A stretch of DNA of 64,000 nt. Origin: Ditylenchus dipsaci. Lineage: Eukaryota > Nematoda > Chromadorea > Rhabditida > Anguinidae. The notes under the pieces were generated by a model. That model saw only the letters and a list, made by a program, of their open reading frames with translations. It had not been told where the DNA came from and made no database searches. The position numbers were made by a program, and so were the translations under genes. The stretch spans positions 1-64,000 of the forward strand of contig SADC01000141.1 in NCBI GenBank assembly GCA_004194705.1. Reading direction: 5' to 3'. Below are positions 1 to 12,400 of the stretch, piece after piece (within the stretch, counting starts at the first letter, position 1; each line of letters begins with the position of its first letter).

Positions 1-179
1 AATTCGGGAAATTTTCGATTTCGAAAAAATTCAAATTTTGTCTCGAGAGAATTCAAAATTTGACTGAAAGTATTTGGTTTTAAGAGTAGTTTTATTGTAA
101 ATCGACCATGCGAGCACGAATCCGGTGTTAGACTCACAGGTTGGCTGATAAAAAAATTTTTGTTTATATTTTTCAACAA

Positions 180-720
180 ATCTGCTGCTGTCCCTTGAGG
201 ATCCCTCGGGATATTCACATATCCGCGGAGGAGAATACCGGGGGATAAAGTGGGATAGTTTCCTCAATACCTGAATATCCCTGGTTATCACCTAGAGATA
301 TACCAGAAGACTCCTGGAGACTACCTGAAGAGATAGCGAGATAGAAGCCTCATACTCGCATATCCCTGGTTATCACCAGGGGACTCCTGGTGACTACCCG
401 GGGATATAGTGGTATAGTAGCCTCAATACTTGGATATCCTCTGGTTTCACCTGGATATATGCTAGGGAACTCCTGGTAACTACCCGCGGATATAGTAATA
501 TAGTAGTCTCAATACTTGGATATCCTTGGTTATCACCTGGATATATGCCAGGGGACTCTGGAGACTACCCGGGGATGTAGTGGATAGTAGCTTCAAAGCT
601 CTGGATATCCTCTGGTTATCACCTGGAGATCCGCGGATATAGTGGTTAGTAGCCTCAGTGCTTGGATATCCCCAGCAGTCTCCTGGAGTCCCTGTCATAT
701 CTCGATTCTATCCCGGAGGA
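180..720. repeat. Degenerate tandem repeat, about 82-bp period
   Basis: About five to six units recur at roughly 80-85 bp spacing. Each is marked by a TATCC(C)TGGTTATCACC core followed by CTCCTGG-GACTACC-GGGGATATAGTGG and CTCAATACTTGGATATCC. Copies differ by small indels and substitutions. The open frames across it are repeat artefacts. It looks like a short minisatellite or the sub-terminal array of an element cut by the window edge. Confidence 0.8.
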
Positions 721-957
721 TTTCCAGACAATACACTTTGCTTGAAACCGAAGCAAAAATTTGTCTCACCTAAAGGAGTAGATCGAGGGAGTCCCCTGGG
801 ATTAGAACGAAGATATTCAGAAGACTCTAGATGACTACCGAGGAATGTCAGCGGACGATTCTCATGAAGCTGGCTGAAAAGGTAGGGGCTGAAGCGCCTC
901 GGCGCAGCGTGCCTTCTAGGACGATTTAGGATGACACTCGGAGATGATTCTGTGTAA

Positions 958-1346
958 CTAGGTGTAACACATGAATTCTTAACAGGTCTGATAATTTATT
1001 AATTATCATGGTATGTTCGCTGCTAATTTAGACATAATGAAGCTATTTAAGTCTGATTTTAGCAGCGAACTTTGAGCTACTGTATCTCAAATTCATTCCT
1101 TAGTGTCAGGTACTCAGATGACTCGAGAGATAACTTAGAGGATCACAGGTGACCCTAAAAGATTACTCATAGGACCAAATGATAGTCAGGGATTAGTCAA
1201 TGGACTCCGGAGATATTTATGTGTTACCAGGTGTAACACATACATTCACAACAGGTCAATATTCAAAATATCATCGTGGTAAGTTCGCTGCTGATTCACA
1301 CTTAAAAACGCAATTTAGATTTGATTTAGCAGCAAACCTTAGCGCT
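958..1346 (+). repeat. Direct repeat pair
   Basis: A block at 958-1076 (GGTGTAACACATGAATTC ... TTAGCAGCGAAC) recurs at 1229-1346 with moderate divergence. Each copy is preceded or followed by a GC-rich stretch ending GCCTTCTAG (near 910 and 1400). Within each copy TTCGCTGCTRATT and its reverse complement form a hairpin. No gene is seen here. Confidence 0.6.
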
Positions 1347-1427
1347 TGGAGCAGGGAGCGAAGCGACCTGCTGGACACCGCATGTGCGGTGGCGCCTTCT
1401 AGTCTTAAATACTAAAGCCGTGTCCAA

Positions 1428-1969
1428 TTAAGCCTCGTGTCCAATCAGCGGATTTTCACCTTCACTCACACTCTCACTCTTCATTGAACACACAACAAAC
1501 CTTTCACTCTCACTCTGACTTTGACCCTCACTCTCACTTCAGTCTGAGTGTGTGTCCAAATCAGAGTGAGAGTGAAAGAATTTACCGTTTGCGCTGCCTA
1601 TTGGCTACTCCGACGTGAGGAAAGGGTAAGGAAAGGGCTAATAAGGAAAGGGTTGGTGTAGTGCTTTATGTACTTAGAAGGGAGGTCGCTGGTTCAAATC
1701 CGGGGTGCAGAAATAAATAAAAAAATTAGAAATAATTGCCCTTCAGTCTGCCTCTCAGTCTGCCTCCCAGTCTTTTTTCAGTTTCAAGTCTTTTAAAGTC
1801 GCCATTCACTCTCACTCTTAGTCTGCCTTTCACTCTCACTCTGACTTTGGACACACACTCAAGAGAGTGAGGGTCAAAGTCAGAGTGAGAGTGAAAGGTT
1901 TGTTGTGTGTCCAATGAAGAGTGAGAGTGAGAGTAAAAGGAAAATCCGCTAATTGGACACGAGGCTTAA
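1428..1969. mobile_element. TTAA-bounded inverted-repeat element with CTCACTCT arrays
   Basis: The ends are TTAAGCCTCGTGTCCAAT and its inverse, ATTGGACACGAGGCTTAA. Inside each end lie arrays of CACTCTCACTCT or its complement, in opposite orientation, so the whole can fold back. The TTAA ends resemble piggyBac-type target sites. There is no transposase, so it is non-autonomous. The centre carries a tRNA-like segment (1646-1712). Confidence 0.75.
1646..1712 (+). other. tRNA-like pol III promoter segment inside element
   Basis: An A-box-like GGTGTAGTGC is followed about 35 bp later by a clean B-box-like GGTTCAAATCC, then an A-rich tail (AAATAAATAAAAAAATT). It is too degenerate for a functional tRNA. 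It resembles a tRNA-derived SINE head captured inside the 1428-1969 element. Confidence 0.5.
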
Positions 1970-2199
1970 CACTGAATTCATGCTCAGCGTGATCAATTAT
2001 TATGTGAAACTGCTTTAACCACAGCGTGTCAGAATATGCCGAGTAGTTGAATGGGATTCTTCTTTGAATGGGGTTTACTTTATGAAAATGTGACCCTTTC
2101 CTATATATTCATTTCTTGTTGTACGTTGGAAAAGCTAATGTTATTCACAAGCGTAATACTTGTTGACCTTTGCTGCGGAAAATAATGTATTAATTCTAG

Positions 2200-2647
2200 A
2201 ATGTTGGAGAAAGCTTAGCTGATCCTGCCCAGTATGAAAACCTATTTCCCGGCTTCGCTGAGGCGTTAATAATTGAAGAATCTAACAGAAATAGAGCTAC
2301 AAAGAGAAGTGTGTCACCCTTCTTAACAATTCGAAGCAAACAAAGCTAGAGCAAGTGGTCCAGGACAGTCTCAAACTGCTCAGCCTGAACCATCTTTCAT
2401 CCGTAAAATTATTTTTGCAATTTTTTGAATATAGTCAATAAAACTTACAGCAGTAGCTACGGAAAATGGTGGTAATCAAGACAGGAGTGAGCCAGTCACA
2501 GAAAAACGAGAACTAATCTCCTGCTCATCATCATCTCCTTCTGAGGAAGTGGACGATGACGATGATGATGCAGATGTCTATGCATCTCCCGCAGAAGATG
2601 ATGACGATGATGGACCGAGCACCGAGTCGAGCAAGAGGAGAGATTGA
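2200..2647 (+). CDS. copb-2: Coatomer subunit beta-prime, C-terminal exons (partial, enters from left)
   Basis: Beta-prime-COP is a COPI coat subunit acting on Golgi-to-ER vesicles. Two exons are visible: 2200-2402 (acceptor TTCTAG) and 2451-2647 (donor CC|GTAAAA, acceptor TTACAG, stop TGA at 2645). The first encodes ESLADPAQYENLFPGF, which matches the conserved SLADPxxYENLFPG segment near the end of metazoan beta-prime-COP. The second encodes a tail with two aspartate runs (DDDDDD and DDDDD) ending SSKRRD. After IIEESNRNRATKRS the frame breaks; two missing bases (or one extra) around 2320-2345 restore continuity into the second exon, whose junction phase then fits. The WD40 and solenoid part must lie left of the window. 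The family call rests mainly on one motif; the acidic tail is inferred from the frame. Confidence 0.72.
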
Positions 2648-2901
2648 TTGACCCCACACCTTATCACTTTGACTTGTCTATATTTATGGGAATTACACAC
2701 TTACCTTGTTTATATATGATTTGTCAGCTAAAACACAATGAATTGAAAAAGAAATACTAATTTATTATTCTTTGCAATCTTTCCTAAGGATCGGCGCTAA
2801 TCTATCTCTATTATCTGTATTTTTCTTTCCCTCCCTCTCTACCCATAAATAAGCTGATCCATTTCCAACATAATAAAATAAGATTTTTTTTCGGTCCTGG
2901 T

Positions 2902-3303
2902 CATAGTGACCACGCGTCCTAATTTTTTCATCGCCGTCCTGCATTTTAATAATATTTTTCATTATGGACCGGCTTTTTTTATTTTACAACATATAATCAG
3001 TTTTTATTTTTTATACTTTATTTTTAGGCGACCGTCCAAGTTTTCTTTCATTTTTATTTCAAAAAAATGGGGCCGTCCTATTTCACACAAAAATTTTTCA
3101 AAAAAGTCGGTTGATTGGACGCCCCATTTTTTTTGAAATAAAAATGAAGAGAAAACTTGGACGGTCGCTAAAAATAAAGTATAAAAATAAACTGTTATAT
3201 GTTGCAAAATTAAAAAGCCGGTCCATAATGAAAAATATTATTTTAAAATGCAGGACGGCGATGAAACAAATTAGGACGGCGTAGGACGGCGTGGTCACTA
3301 TGG
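2902..3303. mobile_element. Foldback element, CATAGTGACC family, copy 1
   Basis: The ends are CATAGTGACCACGCGTCC and the inverse GGCGTGGTCACTATGG. The two arms are near-perfect reverse complements meeting near 3110. Each arm alternates GC words (CGCCGTCC, ACCGGC, GACCGTCC, GGCCGTCC) with T-rich spacers. A related copy lies at 50896-51637. Confidence 0.8.
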
Positions 3304-3508
3304 TCCTGTTAAGAATGGGTACCGCTGGCCCACTTTTTTGATGGACTTGAGCATGTTTGCGAAGAACTCCTCTGCACGGTTTTGTCTCTTTCATGTTGTT
3401 ATATTTATTGACCTTGTTAAAAATAAAAATCTGTGATGATCAAAAACCAGGGGAATGTTCTACAAAAACGAAAAATAATCATTGTTATGGTGTTCTCCTT
3501 TCTACAAT

Positions 3509-5168
3509 GCGTTTCATAATGATACGACACCCCATTTTCTTGAAAAACATTATTTTTTTGTTTAGTTAGTTTATGTTTGTATCTATCATGTAGAAAACCG
3601 CAAAAAATCGCATTTCACCTAGAAAATGGTGTTTTTTTTCAAACAGGAAAAATATCTTGCCGAAAAGGCAAAAAATAAGCGTTTCATAATGATACGACAT
3701 TTTCGTGAAAACACGTTTATTGGTCCTATAGCATAACCATTCGCATCAAAAACAGATTTACAATGTAAGCCCTGAATCTCAGCTACAATTTGGTAGGTCA
3801 AATTATTCTTTTTGATTATTACTAAAAAAGTTATGACCATACTTGCACGGGCGCCGGCGCTGGCGCCGGCGCCGTTGTGCGCCTGGAAATTTTGAAAAAA
3901 TTGGGGGCCGGCGCCTGGCGCCGATCTCGAAAATTGCGTAGTCGGGCGCCCGGTTCGGCGGCCGGTGCCGATTATTATTACGATTATTTGATACACTTCG
4001 GCCCCCGGTTCTGACACGTACTTTACAAGAAGCAAGAGCATTTTGACTTATAATAGCAAATTGATTAACATGTAAATTATTTAAAATAAATAATTCGCAT
4101 AGCTAGTTTTCTTGTTTTTTTACTTGGCGCGCGGCGCCAATTTTTCACATTTTTCGCGCCGGCGCCAACTTTTTTGTCAATGGCGCCCGGCGCCGATTTT
4201 CTTGGTTGACAAGGCGCCCGGCGCCAATTTTTCACAAAGAGGGCGCCGGCGCCCTTGGCGCTGGCGCTGATTTCCGGCGCCGGCGCCGTTTTTTTCAAAG
4301 ACCGGCGCCCTGGTCGGCGCCCGGCGCCGATTTTTCTGGCCGTGCAAGTATGGTTATGACCATCACCAAAAAAGTGTCGATTTCTAGTCAAAATCAAAGT
4401 AAATCTAAAGAAAATGGTTTTTCGGTCACATAAATACTGACTTTTCTTAAAAGTTTCAATATCAAAATGTACCAGTTGATGCACTTTTTGAAAGCTAAAT
4501 AGTTTCTATACAAAATGACATGTCAGCCATTTTCAGAGGATTGCACAGGGCTGAGAAACGGACGGTTGAAGTTGAAAGAAATGAAAAATGTCCAAAATAA
4601 GGCAAATATAGAGGTTTTTTACCTTTTCTAACTTCAACCGTCCGTTTCTCAGCTCTGTGCAATCCTTTGAAATGGCTGACATGTCATTTTGTGGAGAATT
4701 ATTTAGCTTTCAAAAAGGGCATCAACTGGTACATTTTGATATTGAAACTTTTAAGAAAAGTCAGTATTTATGTGACCAAGAAACCATTTTCTTTGGATTT
4801 ACTTTGATTTTGACTAGAAATCGACACTTTTTTGGTGATGGTCATAACTTTTTTATTAATAATCAAAAAGAATAATTTGACCTACCAAATTGTAGCTGAG
4901 ATTCAGGGCTTGCATTGTAAATCTGTTTTTGATGCGAATGGTTATGCTATAGGACCAATAAACGTGTTTTCACGAAAATGTCGTATCATTATGAAACGCT
5001 GATTTTTTGCCTTTTCGGCAACATATTTTTCTTGTTTGAAAAAAAACACCATTTCTTAGGTGAAATACGATTTTTTTCGGTTTCTACATGATAGATACAA
5101 AACATAAACTAACTAAACAAAAAAATAATTTTTTCAAGAAAAGGGGGTGTCGTATCATTATGAAACGC
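3509..5168. mobile_element. 1.66-kb palindromic element with GGCGCC core array
   Basis: The left end GCGTTTCATAATGATACGAC is inverted at 5146-5168; the same 20-mer also occurs inside each arm (3681 and about 4980), so the ends are duplicated. The arms (3509-3850 and 4845-5168) are near-identical reverse complements. The interior holds a GGCGCC array (3840-4345) and a second inverted repeat (4350-4870) around a hairpin containing ACGGACGG / CCGTCCGT. No coding frame is convincing. The inner part is shared with the palindrome at 58635-59838. Confidence 0.85.
3840..4345. repeat. GGCGCC word array
   Basis: Self-complementary GC words (GGCGCCGGCGCC, GGCGCCCGGCGCC) alternate with short spacers such as AATTTTTCAC and GATTTT, ten or more times in 4125-4345 and in a shorter block at 3840-3975, with an AT-rich gap between. 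The open frames here (Gly/Ala/Arg/Pro-rich) are composition artefacts. Confidence 0.8.
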
Positions 5169-5352
5169 ACTGCAATATTACAATTGTTCGGATAGTCTAG
5201 GTGAGACTTCGATTTCGAAAATTCCCATCAAAAACTCGAAAATTTTCGAGGGTCGAGGTTCGAGACGAAACGAAGCCTTAAGAATTTCGATGTGTGATCG
5301 AGGGATCGCAGCCTCACCTCACAATATTCGAGGCCTTGACCAAGGCTTTAAA

Positions 5353-5590
5353 AACATCCGGAAGATACATCCGGATGTGGATGTTTACATCCGAAACATC
5401 CACATCCGGCGGATGTGGATGTTGGATGTCAAAAAAATTTGAATCGGATGTCAGCGGATGTTTTCATTGATTTTTCATGGATTTTTCGGATGTTTTCGGA
5501 TGTTTCGGATGTCAAAAATTTCACATCCGGATGTCGGATGTGGATGTGGATGTCAATTTTTTTTTGGCCGGATGTGGATGTAGGATGTCA
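5353..5590. repeat. CATCCGGATGT word array
   Basis: Dense repeats of CATCC, CATCCGG and GGATGT form an imperfect palindrome. It starts ACATCCGGAAGATACATCCGGATG and ends GGATGTAGGATGTC, the left part in one sense and the right part in the other. It is probably a short foldback element. The rest of 5170-6014 holds no gene I can support. Confidence 0.7.
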
Positions 5591-6014
5591 AAAAAAAATT
5601 TTTAAAGCCCTGGCCTTGACAACCCTACAATTATCCAATCAAATAATCTGTATATTTATTACTTTTCTTCAATAAGCCTCAGCTACCGTATATACATCAC
5701 ACAATTTACAAGACCATAATTATATCCTTTCAGTCCACTTGTTTTTCGGGTCTTTTTTGTTAATAAGTTAGACATAACTAAAGTCATAGAATTCTGAGAG
5801 GGGATGGAGTTGCTGAATGAGATCGTCGTCTGTAAGTTTGTTTTGGACTTTTGAGGGCTGAGGATGCTCTCTGATAGTTCTCTCCTGTTGCCATCTCCAC
5901 ATGCACGTTTAGTTTGGCTGGAATTAATTGATTGTTTAATTATTAAAGCAAAGAGTTGATTCTTAGAAAAAGCGCAGTAGGGCCTAAGTATCATCAGCTC
6001 AATAAATGGTTACT

Positions 6015-6491
6015 ACGTATTTGAGCCCTTTGGATTTGAGCCCCGCATTTGAGCCCCATTTAATTTTTTTCGGGTGGGCTTATTAGTCGCTTGCCCTTCA
6101 TGTTCTGATCGAGATAATTAAAAGTCCGTACAGTTTCACGCTTTTTCAAGATCTGATTTTTAACATAACGACAGAACAAATCTAGTGGTACATATGCAAG
6201 CAATTTATTACATTTAAATGAAACACTAGAACAAACAACAAATTCAATTAGTGTCATTTTCATTCTCTTCAGATTCTTCTCCTTCAACTTTGCGCACAAA
6301 CGGAAACTTTGCCAGCTGATGCTGTACAGCTCGCAAGAACTCCATCCTCCCCTCGGGTTGATACTGACGCCCCAAGGCCCTCAGATTCGTTACAGAGCAT
6401 GAGCTGAGAAAAATTTTGACGGTGATTCAAATTTCGGCTTTTGCTATGGGGCTCAAATGCGGGGGCTCAAATCCAAAGGGCTCAAATGCGT
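6015..6491. mobile_element. Inverted TTTGAGCCC word arrays flanking the AK-like last exon
   Basis: The left end (6015-6059) has three copies of TTTGAGCCC(Y) and the right end (6446-6491) the exact inverse, three copies of GGGCTCAAAT. The arms agree over about 45 bp. The final exon and polyadenylation signal of the adenylate-kinase-like gene lie between them. It is either an element that captured an exon or an element whose interior became the exon. Confidence 0.7.
6204..6209 (-). promoter_or_regulatory. Polyadenylation signal of AK-like gene
   Basis: AATAAA on the minus strand, 35 bases after the stop codon at 6244. Confidence 0.7.
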
Positions 6492-9400
6492 GTTAACGCA
6501 ATAAACACCATTGCATTTCTAGCGAATCTCACTAAAAATTCAATGAATTTCTCAAAGTTTCTATTACAAATACACTAGACCCCGATAATTCAGCATGCTA
6601 GGCTTGACTCCTCAAAGTGTCGAATTATTAAAAGTTAATTGTAATACAGTCGAAACTCTTTATAACAGCACCCCAAAAAGTCCGATCTCCAGGTTAGTAT
6701 GATTTGTTTTACATAAATTTTAAAAGTTTGTGTCAGTCTAGCCGTAAAAACTGTAAGGATTCCGACTTTTGCAATCGTTTTGAAAAAATCCAGCTGTACT
6801 GCCTGCCTAATGACCCATTGGATGACCATCAAATCTTACTTGTAAGAGTAGTCTTTAGAGAAAGAAGTTCCGAAAGACCTAACCTGATGACTGACTGCTC
6901 TTGGAGAAGTGCCTATAGTTTGGAGAATGTCTGGCGGAAGTAGGAAATACTTTTGGCGATGGAGGTGTCAACATCAGGGAGATCTCTTCATTGCATCTGG
7001 TTGTGGATATAGTCAAATGGTTGGCGGTCTGATCTGGTGGATATACGGTAGCCGGTAATTGTCAGCTGTTGAGTCGATTAGGAGGTTGGACTATAAGTTT
7101 AGGAGAATGGGCTTGGTTCATAGCTGGCGAGACACTCATCTGGCTGGAGCTCGGGTGTCTGTGTCCGAAACACTCAGCTTCTCGCCAAATATGTAACCTG
7201 AAAGTTAGTAAGAATATTGTACAGCATGGATCCGAAAATTTAAAAAATTTGAGAGACTATACCCTTGTCTAATTGATTTCCGTTATGAGGGGTCCTAGCC
7301 CAGAAAACCTATACTGTTATATTGGGGCAAAACCTTTTCCTACATCTAAAAGACTTTATTTTGCAGCTAATTACCTTTGTACCTAAAATACTTTTTTTGC
7401 AGCTAAAAGACTATTTCGCATCTAAAAGATTTATTTGTATCTAAAATAATTTTGTATTTTCTTAGATACAAATAAAATGCCTTTTATATGTAAAATGTCG
7501 AAGTCGAAATAAAGTGCTGCCTAGAAATCGTCATTTTGATTGTCCAAATGCAAATCTAATGTAGGAAAGTCCTCATGGCCATACACTAATTATGGAGGTT
7601 TCCTATATCAGATTTCGGCCAAATGTATTGGGTCCAGGTCTACACTATATCGAGTTTCGACGAATTTCAAAAAAAACTTTGCCCGTTATATTGGTCCACT
7701 TTGTAGGTATTTGTAATTTGTTAGACACTCACCTATTTTTTTGCATAGTTTCGAAGGCAAGGCATCTGGGAACAGGCAAACTTCACCTATTGGAGAAGTG
7801 ATGGCACTGCAAATAGCTATTATTTATGCTAGGAATAGACAAATATTCTCGACGATTTGAAATGGCCATAATTTTTTTGTTTCTTGATCGTTCGTCAATT
7901 TTTTACCAGAAAGAGGACGAAATCTCTTTTTCGTATAAAAAAGTTTTGACGAATGATCAACAAATAAAAAGTTATGACCATTTCGAATAGTCGGGAATAT
8001 TCGCCGCAGCCTGTACATAAATTGTAACACAAACTGCTCTAACTTTTTTAACGCTGTCTGAACCATTCAGCATGGTCGATTTACTTATAAAACTGCCCTT
8101 AGAATTCCAAAGACACTGTAAAATTCCGAATTCCGCTCCGTGTGATTAATTTTGAGAGTTTTCGAAAAACTGGTTCTATGATGTAGATCTTTCCGAATTC
8201 TTTTTCAGCCATCATGCTCAGCGTGAAAATTCTACACAAACGCATAGTTTTGTGTACATCACCTTTACCATGTTAAAAACCTTTGCCAACGACGGACCCC
8301 AGTTGGACATCCACCAGAGCCGGCGCAACTCTACCCAGGAGTCTGCTTGATTTTTTTAGCCGAGAAGCCCTCAGAAATTGGCGAAAAAACTGCCCGCAAC
8401 TGTTGAAAATTAAAATAGTGCGAATTATAAATTTTCTGTTTGCCGAACCCTGTATATAGAATTAGCTCGAAAATTGGCTGTAAATAGGCCAATGGCTCTC
8501 TTTTTTCGTATTTCGTATGCTGACACACCGTTTTGGTCCCTGGTTGACTAAATTTCAATAAAAGACCCTACCGAAATGACATTTTACACCTGCAGCGAGG
8601 ACTCCTCTTCTCCCGGTTGCGGATGAAGAAGTCGAGGTAGGTGGAGTGGTACTCAAGAAAATTTATCCTTTTGCTTGGCTATAAAAAAAGTGATGATAAA
8701 AAATATTTCAAAAAATCATAGAAAAAATTTAACTGAAATAGCAGCGCGAAAATTTGAAATTTAACAACAAATCACTGAAACTTTTGAATTTGTCCCCCTG
8801 ATTTCAACGTTTTTTGAGATTTATAGCAGGTACACATATGTAAAAATATTGCTTTAAAATAAGTGAGTACAGTCAAGCTAGATTGGGATCGCCCCTGACG
8901 GCCGCCAAACTCGAGGCTTGACAGTAAATTAAAATTTTCAATTTAGTTTTGGAATCTGTTGATCAACTTTAGATATTTGAAGTGGAAATTTGCTGCTTTA
9001 AAATATGAATGTCTTACAGGATAGTCTGTGTTATTGATGCCCTTCATTATCACAATTATATTTTCATTGGGCTGTGCGGTGCGGTAAATAAATTTTCGGA
9101 CTGCTCTGATCTGTTGGCTCTAAAGCAAAAAATTTTACTAACCCGAACTATGTTTTCAGCCAAACATAGTTCGGGTGAATCAATTATAAGTTAAAAATTA
9201 AATAAATTAAAAAATTTTAAGTGAAATGTTGAAGTCTCTAAATAGTGACGCATCCTCAAATTAGATGTCCGCTAAGTGAAGCTATTAAATTTTGACAAAT
9301 AAAGGTCTAAGTTGAAACCAAAAAAACTTATTTTTCACCAAAAAAAGTTGTCACCGGAAGGTTTTTTCGACGCTACTAAAAACACAGCCATCCCCCCACG

Positions 9401-12400
9401 ATAGTAGCGCCGTTTTAGCGCCAGTTGAGCCGTTTTTCTTATCAAATTTTTCAAGACAAAAATAGATCTACCGACCATGAAAAACCTTTCGGTGACAAGA
9501 ATCCGTTTTTCCCTAACTTGAAAGATAAGTGTCATTACTCAGAGACTTGTCTATACTAGTTCGTATCTAATGCAGCTAAGAAGTTGTATGTCAAAGAAGG
9601 ATTTCGATAAGCCGATTTCCTCTTTATTTTTTTTCTGTTCAATTGTTCGAAGGTTGATTTTTTCGATGGAAATTACCTTGAGAATATATAAAATTACTCT
9701 ACGGAACGATTTCAAAAAAGTAACAGAGATAACTGATTTCAAATACTTTGACATGCACACTCTATTAGAGCTGCCCTAATGAATAACCAACCAAAGTTTC
9801 TTCCTTGTCGTGAGAAACCTCTGAAAGTCTGATTTTTCTGAGACGGTAGTAAGAGAGATCAATATCCTCCACTTGGTAATCTCCTGGAATCATTATTCAT
9901 TGCTCGTGAGCAGATGGAAAAACCAGTTGAAATACCTGCTACAAATAGCACAACCCTAATAGAGTCATTATTCCTGCCAAAGCCAAAGTTGACGAACATG
10001 CGAGAGGCAGTAGGCATGAGTTCTTCGTTGCTGGGCACTTTTAGGTCAAGCCGAACCACCCGTTTGGTTTTGCGAAAGTAGTCTAAGAAAGATTCTGAAG
10101 CACTGTGAAACGACTCCAGACGTCTCTACAAACAAATATGGCTGGATTTTAGGATTTTACAATCGATTTTACAACTAAATATTGCTGAAACAGTACCTCC
10201 AATCTGCCCTTGTCTGCCTCGTCCACACCCTTGATAAAGGCACCTAGACAGAAATTAAAATTATTTTGGTCCGAGATCTGCTAAGTCATACTCATTTCTG
10301 CACTCATTTCCCCCAATTCTATGTTTCGGTCAACACTTTTGGTGGCATTGGCAGTGCCATTGCTGTTCTTTCCCTCCAGCAACTGGCGCTCCTCCGCCAT
10401 ATATAGGTGTAGGGCGAACAGCACCTGGTGCTAAACACAAGAAATTACATTAAAAAAAATACTAAAAAATACAACTAAGCCACTTAATAACCTATTCCAA
10501 AGATGCGACAGAATTTTGGCATTTCGAGTTAGACTAAGCTAGACACTTTTTCTACAAAAAACTAAAAATCCCCGAAATCGGCGTTAAAACGCAAAAGATG
10601 AACTTTTCTATCGAAATTGTTTACTTTTGGTTACTTTTTTTTTAAACTCTCTCCACGCATTTTGATGTACACCTTCAATGTGCTTTAGACAGCCCAGCTT
10701 ATTTTCTTCGGCATTGTTTCAGAACTTTATCTCGTTATTTAAATTATTTCTTAATTAAACAATGAAAAATAAGGAAAAGCTGGAAAAAAATCAGCTTGGG
10801 GTGAAGGAAAATCGAGGTGGAAAGTCGGCCGGGAAAGTGCACCGAAATTTAACCCAAAAAATATTTTGGAAGACAATGGAATTTTTATAAAAATGTTTTA
10901 TTTGGGACAAAACTTATTATTGTCGCCAAAAAACTGATTATTGTCGCCGATTTCATTCTCTTCAGTGATGAGCTACCGAAGAGAAGAGAATACAATTTTT
11001 GTCTTTTTATTTGTTGTTGTTTTGCCATCATTTCTGTAGTGAATCAAATAGTCAAAAATTGGCGGAAATTAATTTTGCTAATTTCTCAAGACTCAATCTG
11101 CATTGACGCAGAAAAAGAAAATTAAATTGCAAGTCTCGTTATTTGAATTTGGAATGACTTGTAAATTTAATTATACTAATGGCATATTTGATGATCTATA
11201 CAATTTTAAAAAAAGATACCTTCCTGTCGAATTCCTCGAGTAGTTGGTCATGATCTCTAGCCTTAAATAAAATACAATTTGGAAAGTGGTTTAGGCAGAC
11301 AGGAGAAAGGAACCCACAGTAAAGGCCTCTGAGCGAAGAAGTGAAGACAATTCAGGCACTATATCAATGATGAATCTGAACCATCAGCAAGTCAATTTAG
11401 TTCAAATTAGTTCAAAAACAGATACCTTTGGCTGGTTGAAGTACCCAGTTTGGCACTAATCATTTGCAAAATCCACTTCAGGTTTACTATTTTAGGGTCT
11501 CTCTGCAAATAAAGATAGTTTTTTAGTTGGCATTAAATAGCCGCATGTGCAGCAATATTGTCAACTCTCGATAAGCCGTCAAAGTAACCATAAAATCTTA
11601 CCCTCTATAAGTCGTCACCCTCGATAAACCGTCATTTGAGAGCTGTCTCCAAGGAAGACGGCTTGGTGTACCACCGATTATTTACAAAAAGTTTAGCTGA
11701 ATTTACCTAAGTCGTGAGATCGGATACAATAAAAGCTGTTTCTAGCCTTATAAAACCGTGATGTTTTGGCTTTAAAATTTTGTGCTTAAAGCTGAGACGA
11801 AGGGTAGGCCAGCGTACCTTAGGACGGACTCAAATGTGTTTGTTTAACTCTAAAAAAGCTCGTAAAACATGTGTTGGTCTTAGTGTAGTCTGTCCTAGTG
11901 CAGAGTTGGTTATCCCGCACCTGAAGTTGAATCATAAAAATGTCAAATATTAAGAATTGAGATTGAGATTGTATCCAATCGTCAATGCATCAAATCAGTT
12001 TTTGTATCCAAACTTCAGGCGTCCGACGGCTTATCGAGTGTCTACTGTAAAAAACATAAAAAATAATTCAAAATTTCTTTTCGGAGTAAGTTAGCTATTT
12101 AAAAAGTCGAAATTACCATGGCCGCAGATGGCAATTGTCCTTTGAAATTGCTCATAGTTAAAAGCTTAATATTTTTTATCGGACACTACTGACTGTTTAG
12201 GTGCTGAAATTGTCCATTTCATCCTAATATATATTTGTTTTTCAATGGTGTTTTAAATCACAATTTGTTAATTATCCAGTGTTGCAATTTCGACAGTATT
12301 TGTGCACTATTAAGAACTTGATCAAGACATCAATAACAGAATTCCATGCATTGTTTAAAAAAAATCCCTCAAAATGAAAGCTCTACACAAAAATAAAAAA

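Noticed and set aside
180..720. Possible CRISPR array
   Set aside because: The units are degenerate throughout, without conserved repeats and unique spacers, and the genome is eukaryotic.
4077..4484. 135-residue Gly/Ala/Arg/Pro-rich frame
   Set aside because: Entirely inside the GGCGCC array; low stop density is due to GC words.
9570..9779. Short frames on both strands near 9.6-9.8 kb
   Set aside because: AT-rich intron sequence of the AK-like gene with no motif.
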